From Burkholderiales bacterium (GTDB lineage: Bacteria > Pseudomonadota > Gammaproteobacteria > Burkholderiales > Burkholderiaceae_C), in contig JAUVWL010000006.1 in the NCBI GenBank assembly GCA_030604135.1, positions 144,690-208,689 of the forward strand: a DNA stretch of 64,000 bases. Reading direction: 5' to 3'. A program made the position numbers and the translations under genes. This document shows, piece after piece, positions 34,295 through 43,529 of the stretch (position 1 is the first letter of the stretch; every line of letters starts with the position of its first letter). The notes beneath the pieces are model-generated. The model had not been told where the DNA came from. It searched no databases and saw only the letters and a list, made by a program, of their open reading frames with translations.

Positions 34295-36567
34295 CAGGCC
34301 GCTCCTGCAGTGGCTCTGGCCGGGGCCTTCAGCCGCCGCAGGTCTTCGATGATGCCTTGCTGGGCGCTGATGCTCAGGTCGATGACCTCGCGTGCCTGCG
34401 CCACGTAATAGGCCAGCTGCTCGTCGCTGCGCGCCAGCGACTGGTCGATGGCCGCCTGGACACCGTGCAGGCTTTGCACCAGTTGCTCGTGGCTGGCCGC
34501 CAGCTGCTGTGTGCCCTGCTCGAAAGCCAGGCCCAGGCTGGCCAGCTGGGCGGCGCTGTTGGCGGCCTGTTCTGCCATGGCCTCGGCACGGCCGGCCTGG
34601 GCGCCGACGGTGTCGGCAAACTGCTGGCCCACCCGGTCCAGCACGCCGGTGGCCGATTCGACCAGGTGCTCGATGGCTGTGCGCTGCTCGCCGGTGGTCT
34701 GCTGGACCTGCTGCAGCAGGGTACCGATCTGGCCAACCAGGTCGGCCCGCTCGGCCAGGGTGGCATTGTCACGTTCGGCCAGGCGCCCCATCTGCTCCCG
34801 CAGCTGCGCGATGACCTCGGCAGCGGCTTTGGGGGCCTCTGATGCGGTTTGCATCAGGCGGGCCATGGGCGCTTCCAGGGCGCTGCCCAGCGTGGCCAGC
34901 TGCGTGGCCAGGGCCGCTTGCAGATCGGCCAGGCGCTGCACCGCCGCCTCGCCGCGGGCGGCTTCGTCCTTGCGCAGATCCTGCAGCTGCTGCGCCATGC
35001 CTTGCTGCCAGTCGCTGGCGCGCTGGGCCGCTGACTCGCTTCGTTGGGCTTCTTCACTGCGCAGGGCCGCCAGTTCGCTTCGCCACAGGGCCGCCAGTGT
35101 GTCCATGCGCTGGCCATGTTCCCGGGTCCAGGCGGCTTCCGATTCAGCCCGTGCCTGCACCAGCGCCTCGGTCTGTTCGATGAGGCGGGTGACCGCCTGG
35201 AGGTTGCGGGCAGCCAGTTCGCTGCTTTGCTCCGTGATGGCGCTGGCGGTGGCCTGCAGCGACTCCAGCACGGATTGCTGGCGGGCCTGGGCCTGTTCGC
35301 CGGCCTGCTGCCATTCGTGGCCCAGTGTGCGACTCAGCTGCTCCAGGGCAGTGCTCAGCGCCTGTTGCTGCTGTTGTTCGGCCTGGCGGCGTTCGTCCTG
35401 CGCACGCTCCTGCGCGGCCTGCACGCTGGCCAGCAGCTGGGCCGTGCGTTGCTCGAAGCGGGCATTGAAGTCGGCCAGGGTCTGGTCCAGGCCTTGCAGC
35501 AGCCGATCGGCGCCCTGCTCGTGCCGCGCCAGGGCGCGGGTCCAGGTGTCGGACACGGCGGCGGTGGTGGCACCGAACTGGGCCGACAGGCCGGCCAGCT
35601 GCGCCTGCACGGCCTGGCTGACACCCTCTTGCAAGCGCGTGGATTCGGCGGCCATGCCCGCCATGGCCTGTTTCACCATGGGCTGCAGACCTTCGGTGGC
35701 GGCGCGGGCGCTGGCGGCCAGGCTCTCTTGCAGGGACTGCTGCACCGACCGGGACAATTCGGTGTAGGCCGCCGCTGCGTCGCGCTGAAACGCGGCTTGA
35801 CGGGCCAGCAAGTGCTCGTCGAGTTGCTGGCTGCGGCGCTCCATCTGCTCGATCAGGGTCTGCAGGTGCTGGGCCGCAGCCGGCAGCGCGTCGGCCTGGC
35901 GCTGCAGCGCCTCGTGGCTTTGTTGGCGCTGGTGGGCCGCCGTGAAGGGGCGCAAGCTGGTGGCGGCCAGCACATCCAGCGCGCGCAGGGCCTGGTTGCG
36001 CTCGCGCCGCGCCACGGTGGCCATCAGTCCCAGCATCGCCGAGGTGGCCACACCAGCCACCGAGGTGCCAAAAGACAGCCCCAGCCCTTTGATGGGCGCC
36101 GCCAGGGCGCTGCGGATGGCTGTCAGGTCGGCCGAGCCTTCGAGTGCAAACACGGCGCCCTTGAAGGTGACCACCATGCCCAGGAAGGTGCCCAGCATGC
36201 CCAGCATCACCAGCAGGCCCACCAGATAGGGGGTGAGCGCGGGTCCAGGGAAAGCGCCGCGCTCGTTCTCGATGCGCTGGCGCACCGCGTCCTGCAGGCC
36301 GGCCGGCACGGCGGGCAGCCAGTCGGCCAGTCGCGCCAGGGGTTGAGGCAGGGCCGCCATGGCCGACCTGAGCTGCCCGGTGCCCTGGGCAAAGCGGCGC
36401 AGTTCCCAGGCCCCGGTCAGGTACACCAGGCCGATGAGCAGGGTCATGCCCAGCGCAAACGCACTGGTGCCGACAAAACCGCTGGCCACCCAGCCAACAA
36501 CGGCCAGACCGGTGACAAAAGCCAGAACAAACAGGATGCGGGAAGAACGGGAGGTCTCGGGTGTCAT
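34294..36567 (-). CDS. MotA/ZorA-like channel protein with a long coiled-coil tail (DUF802)
   Basis: This is a 757-residue protein. Membrane helices are predicted at about 11-30, 34-53, 113-134 and 160-185; the last two contain LGMLGTFLGMVVTFKG and GLGLSFGTSVAGVATSAMLGL, the ExbB/TolQ/MotA-type channel signature. Residues 190-740 are almost entirely Ala/Gln/Glu/Arg-rich heptads, a long cytoplasmic coiled coil. This layout (MotA-like core plus long tail, next to a MotB-like OmpA protein) is that of ZorA. It overlaps the DUF3348 gene by four bases. It differs from flagellar MotA and no flagellar gene is nearby. Confidence 0.78.
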   Translation of the reverse strand: MTPETSRSSRILFVLAFVTGLAVVGWVASGFVGTSAFALGMTLLIGLVYLTGAWELRRFAQGTGQLRSAMAALPQPLARLADWLPAVPAGLQDAVRQRIENERGAFPGPALTPYLVGLLVMLGMLGTFLGMVVTFKGAVFALEGSADLTAIRSALAAPIKGLGLSFGTSVAGVATSAMLGLMATVARRERNQALRALDVLAATSLRPFTAAHQRQQSHEALQRQADALPAAAQHLQTLIEQMERRSQQLDEHLLARQAAFQRDAAAAYTELSRSVQQSLQESLAASARAATEGLQPMVKQAMAGMAAESTRLQEGVSQAVQAQLAGLSAQFGATTAAVSDTWTRALARHEQGADRLLQGLDQTLADFNARFEQRTAQLLASVQAAQERAQDERRQAEQQQQQALSTALEQLSRTLGHEWQQAGEQAQARQQSVLESLQATASAITEQSSELAARNLQAVTRLIEQTEALVQARAESEAAWTREHGQRMDTLAALWRSELAALRSEEAQRSESAAQRASDWQQGMAQQLQDLRKDEAARGEAAVQRLADLQAALATQLATLGSALEAPMARLMQTASEAPKAAAEVIAQLREQMGRLAERDNATLAERADLVGQIGTLLQQVQQTTGEQRTAIEHLVESATGVLDRVGQQFADTVGAQAGRAEAMAEQAANSAAQLASLGLAFEQGTQQLAASHEQLVQSLHGVQAAIDQSLARSDEQLAYYVAQAREVIDLSISAQQGIIEDLRRLKAPARATAGAA

Positions 36568-37244
36568 GGATCCAGGGATTCAATCAGGCCGACGACCGGC
36601 AACAGGCGCAGGTCCAGCTCGGCCAGCATGAGCTGCTCAAATTCGTTGGCAAAGGTCTGTAGCCAGGCCAAGGTGTCGGGTTCGTCGGGTTTACGGCTTT
36701 GCGCACCCTGCTGCCGCAGCGCCACAAATCGCGCCCGCAGAAAGCTCGGCAGGCTGGTCAGCAGGCGCTGCTCACGCCCCGAAAACAGCGGGTCCATGAC
36801 CGCATCCAGGGCGGCCAGCTCCGGGTTAACCTGGGCCAGTTGCTGGCGCACATGCTGGCGCAGGGCATCCACCCCCATCTCCATGCGCCGCTGCAGGTCG
36901 TTCAGACGCTGGTGGTAGAGGGCAAATTCGGTGTCCAGATCGTTCGGGTCGGGTTGATGGCCAGGGTCGACTGTCAGGACGGACCGGGTCAGTGTGGCGC
37001 GCAGGCGATCAAGCTCCTGCTGCAGTTGCACCTGCAGGCCATCCCCCTGCCTGCGGACACCGACGTGCGCCGCGGCCACCAGCTGAGCCTGGGCGGCATG
37101 CAACTTGATGGCCTCGGCCACGTGCAGCCACTGGCCCAGCCGCTCGGCCACGTCCTGGTGGGGCGCGTCGACGCCGTCTGGCCGCCAGCTGGAGAGCTGG
37201 CGCACCAGAGCGGTGGATGGCGTGGGTCGAAAGGAAGGGCGCAA
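36564..37244 (-). CDS. DUF3348-like hypothetical protein, first gene of the motor operon
   Basis: This is a 226-residue soluble helical protein. It begins MRPSFRPTPSTALVRQLSSW and continues DVAERLGQWLHVAEAIKLHAAQAQ, DLDTEFALYHQRLNDLQRRMEMGVDALR and a C-terminal ELDLRLLPVVGLIESL. These features and its position fit the DUF3348 family. There is no signal peptide. It probably works with the MotA/ZorA-like protein, whose start codon it overlaps. The 183-bp region upstream holds a GC-rich palindrome and presumably the promoter. Confidence 0.7.
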   Translation of the reverse strand: MRPSFRPTPSTALVRQLSSWRPDGVDAPHQDVAERLGQWLHVAEAIKLHAAQAQLVAAAHVGVRRQGDGLQVQLQQELDRLRATLTRSVLTVDPGHQPDPNDLDTEFALYHQRLNDLQRRMEMGVDALRQHVRQQLAQVNPELAALDAVMDPLFSGREQRLLTSLPSFLRARFVALRQQGAQSRKPDEPDTLAWLQTFANEFEQLMLAELDLRLLPVVGLIESLDP

Positions 37245-37427
37245 AACGGTTCACAGCGCCCGATCGGGCGTCTGGATAAGACAAAAACCAGGGGTGGGCG
37301 GCCGGTTGGGTGGGCCGCGTCCGGGCCGGCGCGGGCGCCGGTGGCAGGCCGATATTAGAAACGATTGGCAGACCCGGTTTGTAACCGCCGGTCCGGGCCA
37401 GTCACGCCCCCGGAGGCCAGAGAGCAA

Positions 37428-38741
37428 TCAGCGCACCAGAATCGCCCGGAAATCGTTCACATTCGTGTGGGTGGGACCGGTGAACACCAGATCACCCAGG
37501 GGCTCGAAGTACCCATAGGCGTCGTTGCGGGCCAGGTGGTCGGCCAGCTTCAAACCCCGGTCCGCCGCCCGCGCCAGGGTGTCGGGCGTCACCAAGGCCC
37601 CGGCGTTGTCCTCCACCCCGTCAATGCCGTCGGTGTCGGCCGCCAGTGCCCAGACACTCGGCTGGCCGCCCAGCGCCTGGGCCAAGCCCATGCAGAACTC
37701 GCCGGCCCGCCCGCCCCGCCCTTTGGGCTGGCCTTCGGGGCGCGGGCGCACCGTCACCGTGGTCTCGCCGCCGCTGAGGATGACGCAGGGTGCCTGGAAG
37801 CTGCTGCGGCCCAGAGCGGTGGAGCGCGCCAGCGCGGCATGCACCTTGCCCACCTCGCGCGATTCGCCTTCGATTTCATCACTCAGGATGTAGGCCCGCA
37901 GCCCCAGCGCACGGGCCGCTTCGGCGGCCGCTTCCAGGCTTTGCTGCGGCGTGGCGATCAGGTGGGTGGTGCAACGTTCCAGCCGGAAATCGCCCGGCTT
38001 GGGGGTTTCGAGTGCGCCCGCTTCCAGTTGCTGCTTCACCACCGCAGGGACGTCGATGCCATAGCGCCGCAGGATCTCCAGGGCGTCGGCGCAGGTGCTG
38101 GCGTCGGCCACCGTGGGCCCGCTGGCGATGACACTCACATCGTCGCCCGGCACATCGCTGATGGTCAGCGTGACAACCCGCGCCGGGGCACAGGCTGCGG
38201 CCAGGCGCCCGCCCTTGATGGCCGAGAGGTGCTTTCTCACCGTGTTCATTTCGCCGATGTGTGCGCCACTGTCCAGCAGCTGTCGGTTGATGCACTGCTT
38301 GTCTTGCAGCGTCAGCCCCTCGCACGGCAGCGTCAGCAGCGCCGAGCCGCCGCCCGAGATCAGGCACAGCACCAGATCGTCTTCGGTCAGGCCTTGCGTC
38401 AGCGCGAGGATGCGCTGCGCGGCTTGCAGACCGGCTGCATCGGGCACGGGGTGCGCGGCCTCGACTACCTCGATGCGCTGTGCCAGGCCCTCGGGCCGCG
38501 GTGGCGTGTGGCAGTAGCGCGTGACCACCATGCCCGACAGCGGTGCGTCCGCAGGCCACAGGGCTTCGACCGCGTGCGCCATCGCCCCGCCCGCCTTGCC
38601 CGCACCCAGCACCAGCGTGCGGCCCTTCGGTGGCGCAGGCAAATGGGCGGCGGTGTTGTGCAGCGGCAGCGCCCGCTTCACCGCCGCGTCATACAGGTGG
38701 CGCAGCAGGGCACGGGGGTCGTTCAGGCTGGGGGGTGTCAT
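37428..38741 (-). CDS. Glycerate 2-kinase (GckA/TtuD-type, DUF4147-MOFRL)
   Basis: This 437-residue two-domain kinase phosphorylates D-glycerate to 2-phosphoglycerate, linking the glyoxylate pathway to glycolysis; older annotations call it hydroxypyruvate reductase TtuD. The DUF4147 domain shows VLGAGKAGGAMAHAVE and LISGGGSALLTLP; the MOFRL domain shows ILSGGETTVTVR, GRGGRAGEFCMGLA and ADTDGIDGVEDNAG. The ATG at 38741 is used; a GTG three codons upstream (38750) is the alternative. Twenty-three bases separate it from glxR. Confidence 0.9.
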   Translation of the reverse strand: MTPPSLNDPRALLRHLYDAAVKRALPLHNTAAHLPAPPKGRTLVLGAGKAGGAMAHAVEALWPADAPLSGMVVTRYCHTPPRPEGLAQRIEVVEAAHPVPDAAGLQAAQRILALTQGLTEDDLVLCLISGGGSALLTLPCEGLTLQDKQCINRQLLDSGAHIGEMNTVRKHLSAIKGGRLAAACAPARVVTLTISDVPGDDVSVIASGPTVADASTCADALEILRRYGIDVPAVVKQQLEAGALETPKPGDFRLERCTTHLIATPQQSLEAAAEAARALGLRAYILSDEIEGESREVGKVHAALARSTALGRSSFQAPCVILSGGETTVTVRPRPEGQPKGRGGRAGEFCMGLAQALGGQPSVWALAADTDGIDGVEDNAGALVTPDTLARAADRGLKLADHLARNDAYGYFEPLGDLVFTGPTHTNVNDFRAILVR

Positions 38742-38764
38742 CGTCGCCACAGTCTAGCGGAGCA

Positions 38765-39673
38765 TCAAGCCTCGGGGGCCGAGGCTATTTCATGCCCTGC
38801 CATGACTTCGAGCGAACGGCACAGCGCGGAATGGTCCAGCCCCGCCATGCCGTGGGCCGCGCAGCACTGCATCAGTTGCGCCGCACTGGCCGTGTTGGGC
38901 AGGCTCACGCCCAGTTCCTTCGCGCCCTGCAGCGCGAGGTTCAAATCCTTCTGGTGCAGCTCGATGCGAAAGCCCGGGTTGAAGGTGCGCTTGACCATGC
39001 GTTCGCCGTGCACCTCCAGAATGCGGCTGGCCGCGAAGCCGCCCATCAACGCGTGACGCACCTTGGCCGGGTCGGCGCCGGCCTTGCTGGCGAACAGCAG
39101 AGCCTCGGCCACCGCTTCGATGTTCAGCGCCACGATGATCTGGTTGGCCACCTTGGTGGTCTGGCCGTCACCGTTGCCGCCGACCAGGGTGATGTGCTTG
39201 CCCATGGCCTCGAACAGCGGCTTGACGCGCTCGAAGGCCGCCTCGGGGCCGCCGACCATGATGGTCAGGCTGCCGGCCTTGGCGCCCACCTCGCCGCCGC
39301 TGACCGGCGCGTCCAGGTAGTCGCCACCCAGGGCGTTGATCTGCCTCGCGAACTGCTTGGTGGCCATGGGGCTGATGGAGCTCATGTCCACCACCACCTT
39401 TCCAGCCGACAGGCCTTTGGCCACGCCGGTCTCGCCGAACAGCACGTCCTGCACGTGCGGCGTGTCCGGCACCATGGTGATGATCACGTCGGCGCGCTTG
39501 GCCACCTCGGTGGCGTTGGTGCAGACCGTCGCCCCCGCCTCGGCGAGTTCGGCCGGGATCTTGCTGCGGCTGGCCACGAACAGGGTGTGGCCGGCCTTGA
39601 TGAGGTTCAGCGCCATGGGCGTGCCCATGATGCCCAGGCCGATGAAGCCGACTCTCGTTCCGCTCTTGGTCAT
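38765..39673 (-). CDS. glxR: 2-Hydroxy-3-oxopropionate (tartronate semialdehyde) reductase
   Basis: This 302-residue NAD(P)H-dependent beta-hydroxyacid dehydrogenase reduces tartronate semialdehyde to D-glycerate. The Rossmann motif is GFIGLGIMGTPMALNL at residues 9-24; the substrate motif DAPVSGGEVGAKAGSL and the catalytic Lys in GQTTKVANQ are visible. The ATG at 39673 is the first that fits the family. It lies 26 bases after hyi in the order gcl-hyi-glxR-kinase seen in many proteobacteria. Confidence 0.93.
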   Translation of the reverse strand: MTKSGTRVGFIGLGIMGTPMALNLIKAGHTLFVASRSKIPAELAEAGATVCTNATEVAKRADVIITMVPDTPHVQDVLFGETGVAKGLSAGKVVVDMSSISPMATKQFARQINALGGDYLDAPVSGGEVGAKAGSLTIMVGGPEAAFERVKPLFEAMGKHITLVGGNGDGQTTKVANQIIVALNIEAVAEALLFASKAGADPAKVRHALMGGFAASRILEVHGERMVKRTFNPGFRIELHQKDLNLALQGAKELGVSLPNTASAAQLMQCCAAHGMAGLDHSALCRSLEVMAGHEIASAPEA

Positions 39674-39699
39674 GTGTCTTGTCTCCTCGTGGGTTCTGT

Positions 39700-40497
39700 T
39701 CATAGCTGTTGTCCGTGCGCGGCGACCCACGACAGGCCCCGGTCGGTACCGCCTGGCGTGGCGTCTTTCGGCTTGTATTCACAACCGATCCAGCCGGCGT
39801 AGCCCAACGCGTCGATGTGGTCGAACAGGTTGCGGTGGTGGATCTCGCCGGTGCCAGGCTCATGGCGGCCGGGCGTGTCGGCCAGCTGCATGTGTGCGAT
39901 GTGCGGCAGCAGGTCCCGGAGGGTGTTGCACAACTCGCCTTCCATGCGCTGCGCGTGGTAGATGTCGTACTGCAGGAACACGTTGTCCGCGCCCACCTCG
40001 TCCATCAACGCAATCGCCTGGCGCGGGCGGTTGACGAAGTAACCCGGCATGTCGAAGGTGTTGATGGGCTCGATCAGCAGCGGCAGGCCCAGCTGCTTCG
40101 CCTCGGCCGCGGCAAAGCGCACGTTGGACACCCAGGTGGCGCGCGCCTGCGCCTCGCTCACGCCCGCCGGCATGAGGCCGGCCATGCAGTGCCAGCGCTG
40201 CACGCCGATCACCGGCGCGTAGGTGGCGGCCTTGGCCACCCCGGCGCGGAACTCGTTTTCCCGGCCCGGGATGCAGGCGATGCCCCGCTCGCCCGCGGCC
40301 CAGTCGCCCGGCGGCAGGTTGTGCAGCACCAGCTGCAGGCCGTTTCGCTGCAGGCGCTCTGCTATGTCTTCGGCGTTGAAATCGTAGGGAAACAGGAACT
40401 CCACGGCCTTGAAGCCAGCCTTCGCCGCCGCGTCGAAGCGGTCGAGGAAAGGCAGCTCGTTCCAGAGCATGGAGAGGTTGGCAGCGAATTGCGGCAT
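39700..40497 (-). CDS. hyi: Hydroxypyruvate isomerase
   Basis: This 265-residue TIM-barrel (xylose isomerase-like) enzyme interconverts hydroxypyruvate and tartronate semialdehyde. MPQFAANLSMLWNELPFLDRF at the N-terminus is the typical start, and LLIEPINTFDMPGYFVN and LQYDIYHAQRMEGE carry metal-binding Glu and Asp residues, with HMQLADTPGRHEPGTGEI near the C-terminus. It lies 31 bases after gcl on the same strand. Confidence 0.93.
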   Translation of the reverse strand: MPQFAANLSMLWNELPFLDRFDAAAKAGFKAVEFLFPYDFNAEDIAERLQRNGLQLVLHNLPPGDWAAGERGIACIPGRENEFRAGVAKAATYAPVIGVQRWHCMAGLMPAGVSEAQARATWVSNVRFAAAEAKQLGLPLLIEPINTFDMPGYFVNRPRQAIALMDEVGADNVFLQYDIYHAQRMEGELCNTLRDLLPHIAHMQLADTPGRHEPGTGEIHHRNLFDHIDALGYAGWIGCEYKPKDATPGGTDRGLSWVAAHGQQL

Positions 40498-40528
40498 GTG
40501 TGGATTCCTTTGTTGTTGTGAGCCGGGC

Positions 40529-42388
40529 TCAGTCGAGCAGCCCGGCCGTCTCAAGGCCTTGTGCGGCGCGGCAGTCGATGTCCTCGAACTCCACGACCTT
40601 GTCGATCTCGGTGCCCATGGCGATGTTGGTGACCCGCTCCAGTATGCATTCCACCACCACCGGCACACGGTGCTCGGTGGCCATCTCGCGTGCCTGGCGC
40701 AGCGCCCCCTGCAACTGATCGGGGTCGGTCACGCGCAGGGCCTTGCAGCCCAGGCCTTCGACCACGGCCACGTGGTCGACACCGTAGCCGCGCAGCTCGC
40801 CCGCTTCCTCGGGCACGTTCTGGTTCTCGAAGGCCAGCTGCACGCAGTAGTCCATGTCAAAGCCGCGCTGGCTCTGGCGGATCAGCCCCAGGTAGCTGTT
40901 GTTCACCAGCACGTGCACATAGGGCAGGCGGAACTGCGCGCCCACGGCCAATTCCTCGATCAGGAACTGGAAGTCGTAGTCGCCCGACAGCGCCACCACG
41001 GTCTTCGTGGGCTGGAAATGGCCCCCAACCCTGGCTTCGCCAGGCCCCCCAGGGGGGTGCTGTCGTTCTTGGGGCGGCCCGGCGAACGCCGCCACCACCC
41101 CCAGCGCGGCCGGCAGCGTCCAGCCCAGCGGACCGGCCTGGCCGCAGTTGATCCACTGGCGCGGGCCGTAGACGTGCAGGAACTGCGCCGCCGCGATCTG
41201 CGACAGGCCAATGGTGCTGACGTACACCGTTTCGCGGCCGAAGACCTGGTTCATCTCCTCGTACACGCGGTGCGGCTTCATGGGGATCTGTTCGAAGTGC
41301 GTCTTGCGCAGCATCACACGCTTGCGTTCGGCGCAGCGCTCGGCCCAGTCGGCATAGCTCGGCCAGGTCCTGGCGGCCACGCGCTCACGCGCCACCTGCA
41401 CGAACCCTTCCAGCGCGGCCTTGGCGTCGGACACGATGCCGTAGTCGGGCTCGAACACACGGCCGATCTGCGTCGGCTCGATGTCCACGTGCACGAACTT
41501 ACGGCCCTTGGTGTAGGTCTCGACGCTGCCGGTGTGGCGGTTGGCCCAGCGATTGCCGATGCCCAGCACGAAGTCGCTCGCCAGCATCGTCGCGTTGCCA
41601 TAGCGGTGGCTGGTCTGCAGGCCCACCATGCCGGCCATGAGCGGGTGGTCGTCGGGGATGGAACCCCAGCCCATGAGCGTGGGGATCACCGGCACGCCGG
41701 TGACTTCCGCGAACTGCACCAGCAGATCGGCCGCGTCGGCGTTGAGGATGCCGCCACCGGCCACGATGAGCGGCTTCTGTGCGGCGGCCAGCATGTCCAG
41801 CGCCTTCTCGATCTGCCGGCGCGTGGCCGCGGGCTTGTACACCGGCAGCGGTTCGTAGGTGTCGATGTCGAACTCGATCTCGGCCATCTGCACGTCGAAC
41901 GGCAGGTCGATCAGCACCGGGCCGGGCCGGCCCGAACGCATGACGTGGAAGGCCTGCTGGAACACGCGCGGCACCAGCGCCGGTTCGCGCACCGTCACCG
42001 CCCACTTGGTCACCGGCTTGGCGATGCTCTCGATGTCCACCGCCTGGAAGTCCTCCTTGTAGAGGCGGGCGCGCGGCGCCTGGCCGGTGATGCAGAGAAT
42101 CGGTATCGAATCGGCGCTGGCCGAATACAGGCCGGTGATCATGTCGGTGCCGGCCGGCCCGCTGGTGCCGATGCAGACACCGATGTTGCCGGCCCGGGCG
42201 CGGGTGTAGCCCTCGGCCATGTGCGAGGCGGCTTCCACATGGCGCGCCAGCACGTGGGCGATGCTGCCGCGTTCGCGCAATGCCGCGTACAGCGGGTTGA
42301 TGGCCGCACCCGGCACACCGAAGGCCTGCGTCAAACCTTCCTTCTCCATCACCAGCACCGCCGCCATCGCGGCCTTCATCTTCGCCAT
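40529..42388 (-). CDS. gcl: Glyoxylate carboligase with an in-frame repeat insertion
   Basis: This thiamine-diphosphate enzyme joins two glyoxylates to tartronate semialdehyde and CO2. It has Val51 in [15 protein letters not shown], the position where other ThDP enzymes carry the activating Glu, as in E. coli Gcl, and the ThDP motif [13 protein letters not shown] with [10 protein letters not shown]. At 619 residues it is about 26 longer than normal: residues about 435-457 ([20 protein letters not shown]) come from a palindromic repeat and break the segment just before [12 protein letters not shown]. The ATG at 42388 fits the family; the longer frame is not real. Confidence 0.93.
   Translation of the reverse strand: MAKMKAAMAAVLVMEKEGLTQAFGVPGAAINPLYAALRERGSIAHVLARHVEAASHMAEGYTRARAGNIGVCIGTSGPAGTDMITGLYSASADSIPILCITGQAPRARLYKEDFQAVDIESIAKPVTKWAVTVREPALVPRVFQQAFHVMRSGRPGPVLIDLPFDVQMAEIEFDIDTYEPLPVYKPAATRRQIEKALDMLAAAQKPLIVAGGGILNADAADLLVQFAEVTGVPVIPTLMGWGSIPDDHPLMAGMVGLQTSHRYGNATMLASDFVLGIGNRWANRHTGSVETYTKGRKFVHVDIEPTQIGRVFEPDYGIVSDAKAALEGFVQVARERVAARTWPSYADWAERCAERKRVMLRKTHFEQIPMKPHRVYEEMNQVFGRETVYVSTIGLSQIAAAQFLHVYGPRQWINCGQAGPLGWTLPAALGVVAAFAGPPQERQHPPGGPGEARVGGHFQPTKTVVALSGDYDFQFLIEELAVGAQFRLPYVHVLVNNSYLGLIRQSQRGFDMDYCVQLAFENQNVPEEAGELRGYGVDHVAVVEGLGCKALRVTDPDQLQGALRQAREMATEHRVPVVVECILERVTNIAMGTEIDKVVEFEDIDCRAAQGLETAGLLD
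41020..41086. repeat. Palindromic repeat, in-frame copy inside gcl
   Basis: These 67 bp are identical to 63058-63124 (inside pgk) at 63 of 67 positions. The core is CCCCCCAGGGGGG between a CTGGCTTCGCCAG hairpin and GGGCGGCCCGGCGAA. It is read in the same frame and orientation in both genes and encodes FAGPPQE...[10 protein letters not shown]. It is related to the stop-adjacent copies at 14291, 43423 and 58447. Confidence 0.85.
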
Positions 42389-42424
42389 GCCTGTCTCCAG
42401 TGGTTTGTGGACTGGGACCGATGC

Positions 42425-42486
42425 TATGGAGACCATACGGTCTTGTGAATGCCACCCGCGGTCAGTTGATTCGATACTTGCGGTAT
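42425..42486. promoter_or_regulatory. Operator-like dyads between gcl and its LysR gene
   Basis: The 123-bp divergent spacer holds TATGG-AGA-CCATA (42425-42437, perfect) and ATAC-TTGCG-GTAT (42474-42486, perfect). The second resembles the ATAC/GTAT LysR consensus but has a five-base centre. Both probably serve the adjacent LysR regulator and the gcl promoter. Confidence 0.45.
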
Positions 42487-42511
42487 GCAATCGCGCCGAT
42501 AACATGCCCCC

Positions 42512-43417
42512 ATGGACCGCTACAAAGAGATCGAAGCCTTCGTGAACGTGATGGAGCACGGCAGTCTGGCCGCGGCCGCACTGCACGCCGGCATCACCCC
42601 GGTGATGATGGGCCGGCGCATCGACGCGCTGGAAAAGCGCCTGGGCACGCAGCTGATGCACCGCTCCACCCGTCGCCTGGTGCTGACCGATGCGGGCGCG
42701 CGCTTCCTCGACGAATGCCGGCCGCTGCTGGCGCAGTGGGCACAGGCCGAGGCCAGCGTGGCCTCGCAGAAGCACCAGGCCAGCGGCCACCTGATCGTCT
42801 CGGCCCCTGCGGCGTTCGGGCGGCTGCACGTGGCGCCACACGCCAGCGCCTTCCTCAAGGCCCACCCGGCCGTCAAGCTGTCGTTCAACCTGACCGACCG
42901 CGTCGTGGACCTGGTGCGCGAGGGCTACGACATGGGCATCCGCATCGGCGGCGCCATCGACCCGAACTTCGTCGCCATCCGGCTGGCCACCAACCAGCGC
43001 GTGGTGTGCGGCACACCGGCCTACTTCCGCAAACACGGCAAACCGCAGACGCTGGACGACCTGGCCCAGCACAACTGCCTGGCCTTCAACCTGCAGGGCG
43101 GCCAGCAGCGCGGCTGGTACTTCCTGCAGGACGGCAAGACCGTGACCGTGCGGGTGGAGGGCAACCTGGACTGCAACGACGGCGAGCTGCTGCACCGCTG
43201 GGTGAGCGAGGGCCTGGGCCTGGGCTGGCGCAGCACCTGGGAGATCCAGGCGCAGCTGCAGCGCGGCGAGCTGGTGACCGTGCTCGACGACTATGCCCTG
43301 CCCGCCTACGACATCCTGGCCGTCTACCCGCAGCAGCGCCACCTGCCGGCCAAGGTGCGCTTCTTCATCGAGCACCTGAAGAAGATTTTCTCCAAACCGA
43401 ACTACTGGTTGAGATAG
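42512..43417 (+). CDS. LysR-family regulator divergent from gcl
   Basis: This is a 301-residue LysR regulator of the CrgA-like group. The helix-turn-helix is in [41 protein letters not shown] (key parts HGSLAAAA and [11 protein letters not shown]) and the effector domain starts [19 protein letters not shown]. Its divergent position from gcl and the shared 123-bp promoter region suggest control of the glyoxylate operon. The stop is followed after five bases by a palindromic repeat and then the 8-oxoguanine deaminase gene on the same strand. Confidence 0.87.
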   Translation: MDRYKEIEAFVNVMEHGSLAAAALHAGITPVMMGRRIDALEKRLGTQLMHRSTRRLVLTDAGARFLDECRPLLAQWAQAEASVASQKHQASGHLIVSAPAAFGRLHVAPHASAFLKAHPAVKLSFNLTDRVVDLVREGYDMGIRIGGAIDPNFVAIRLATNQRVVCGTPAYFRKHGKPQTLDDLAQHNCLAFNLQGGQQRGWYFLQDGKTVTVRVEGNLDCNDGELLHRWVSEGLGLGWRSTWEIQAQLQRGELVTVLDDYALPAYDILAVYPQQRHLPAKVRFFIEHLKKIFSKPNYWLR

Positions 43418-43422
43418 GAACA

Positions 43423-43490
43423 CCCCCGCGCCGCTTCGCGTCACCCCCTCAAGGGGGCAACATCAGCGGCCCGGCAAAGCCGGTTCCGCG
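43423..43490. repeat. Palindromic repeat, copy 2 (behind the LysR stop)
   Basis: This is a 68-bp element with CCCCCTCAAGGGGG in the centre, a CGCGCCGCTTCGCG stem on the left and CCGGCAAAGCCGG on the right. It begins five bases after the stop of the LysR gene, in the same orientation relative to that gene as the copies behind pmdA and soxF. Confidence 0.78.
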
Positions 43491-43529
43491 ATGTTCTGAC
43501 CTTGAATTAGCCTTCTCCGAGATAGACCC

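Noticed and set aside
34448..36918. Very long open frames on the plus strand opposite the coiled-coil gene
   Set aside because: They are antisense shadows of the Ala/Gln-rich coiled-coil region; their translations are Ser/Arg/Ala- or Gln/Leu-rich without any domain, and they lack ribosome sites.
37258..37271. CGCCCGATCGGGCG as a terminator upstream of the motor operon
   Set aside because: It has no T run in either direction and lies at the 5' side of the operon; it may be an operator, but support is too thin.
42389..43444. N-terminal extension of the gcl frame by 352 residues
   Set aside because: The extension runs antisense to the LysR gene and across the promoter region; Gcl homology begins at the ATG at 42388.
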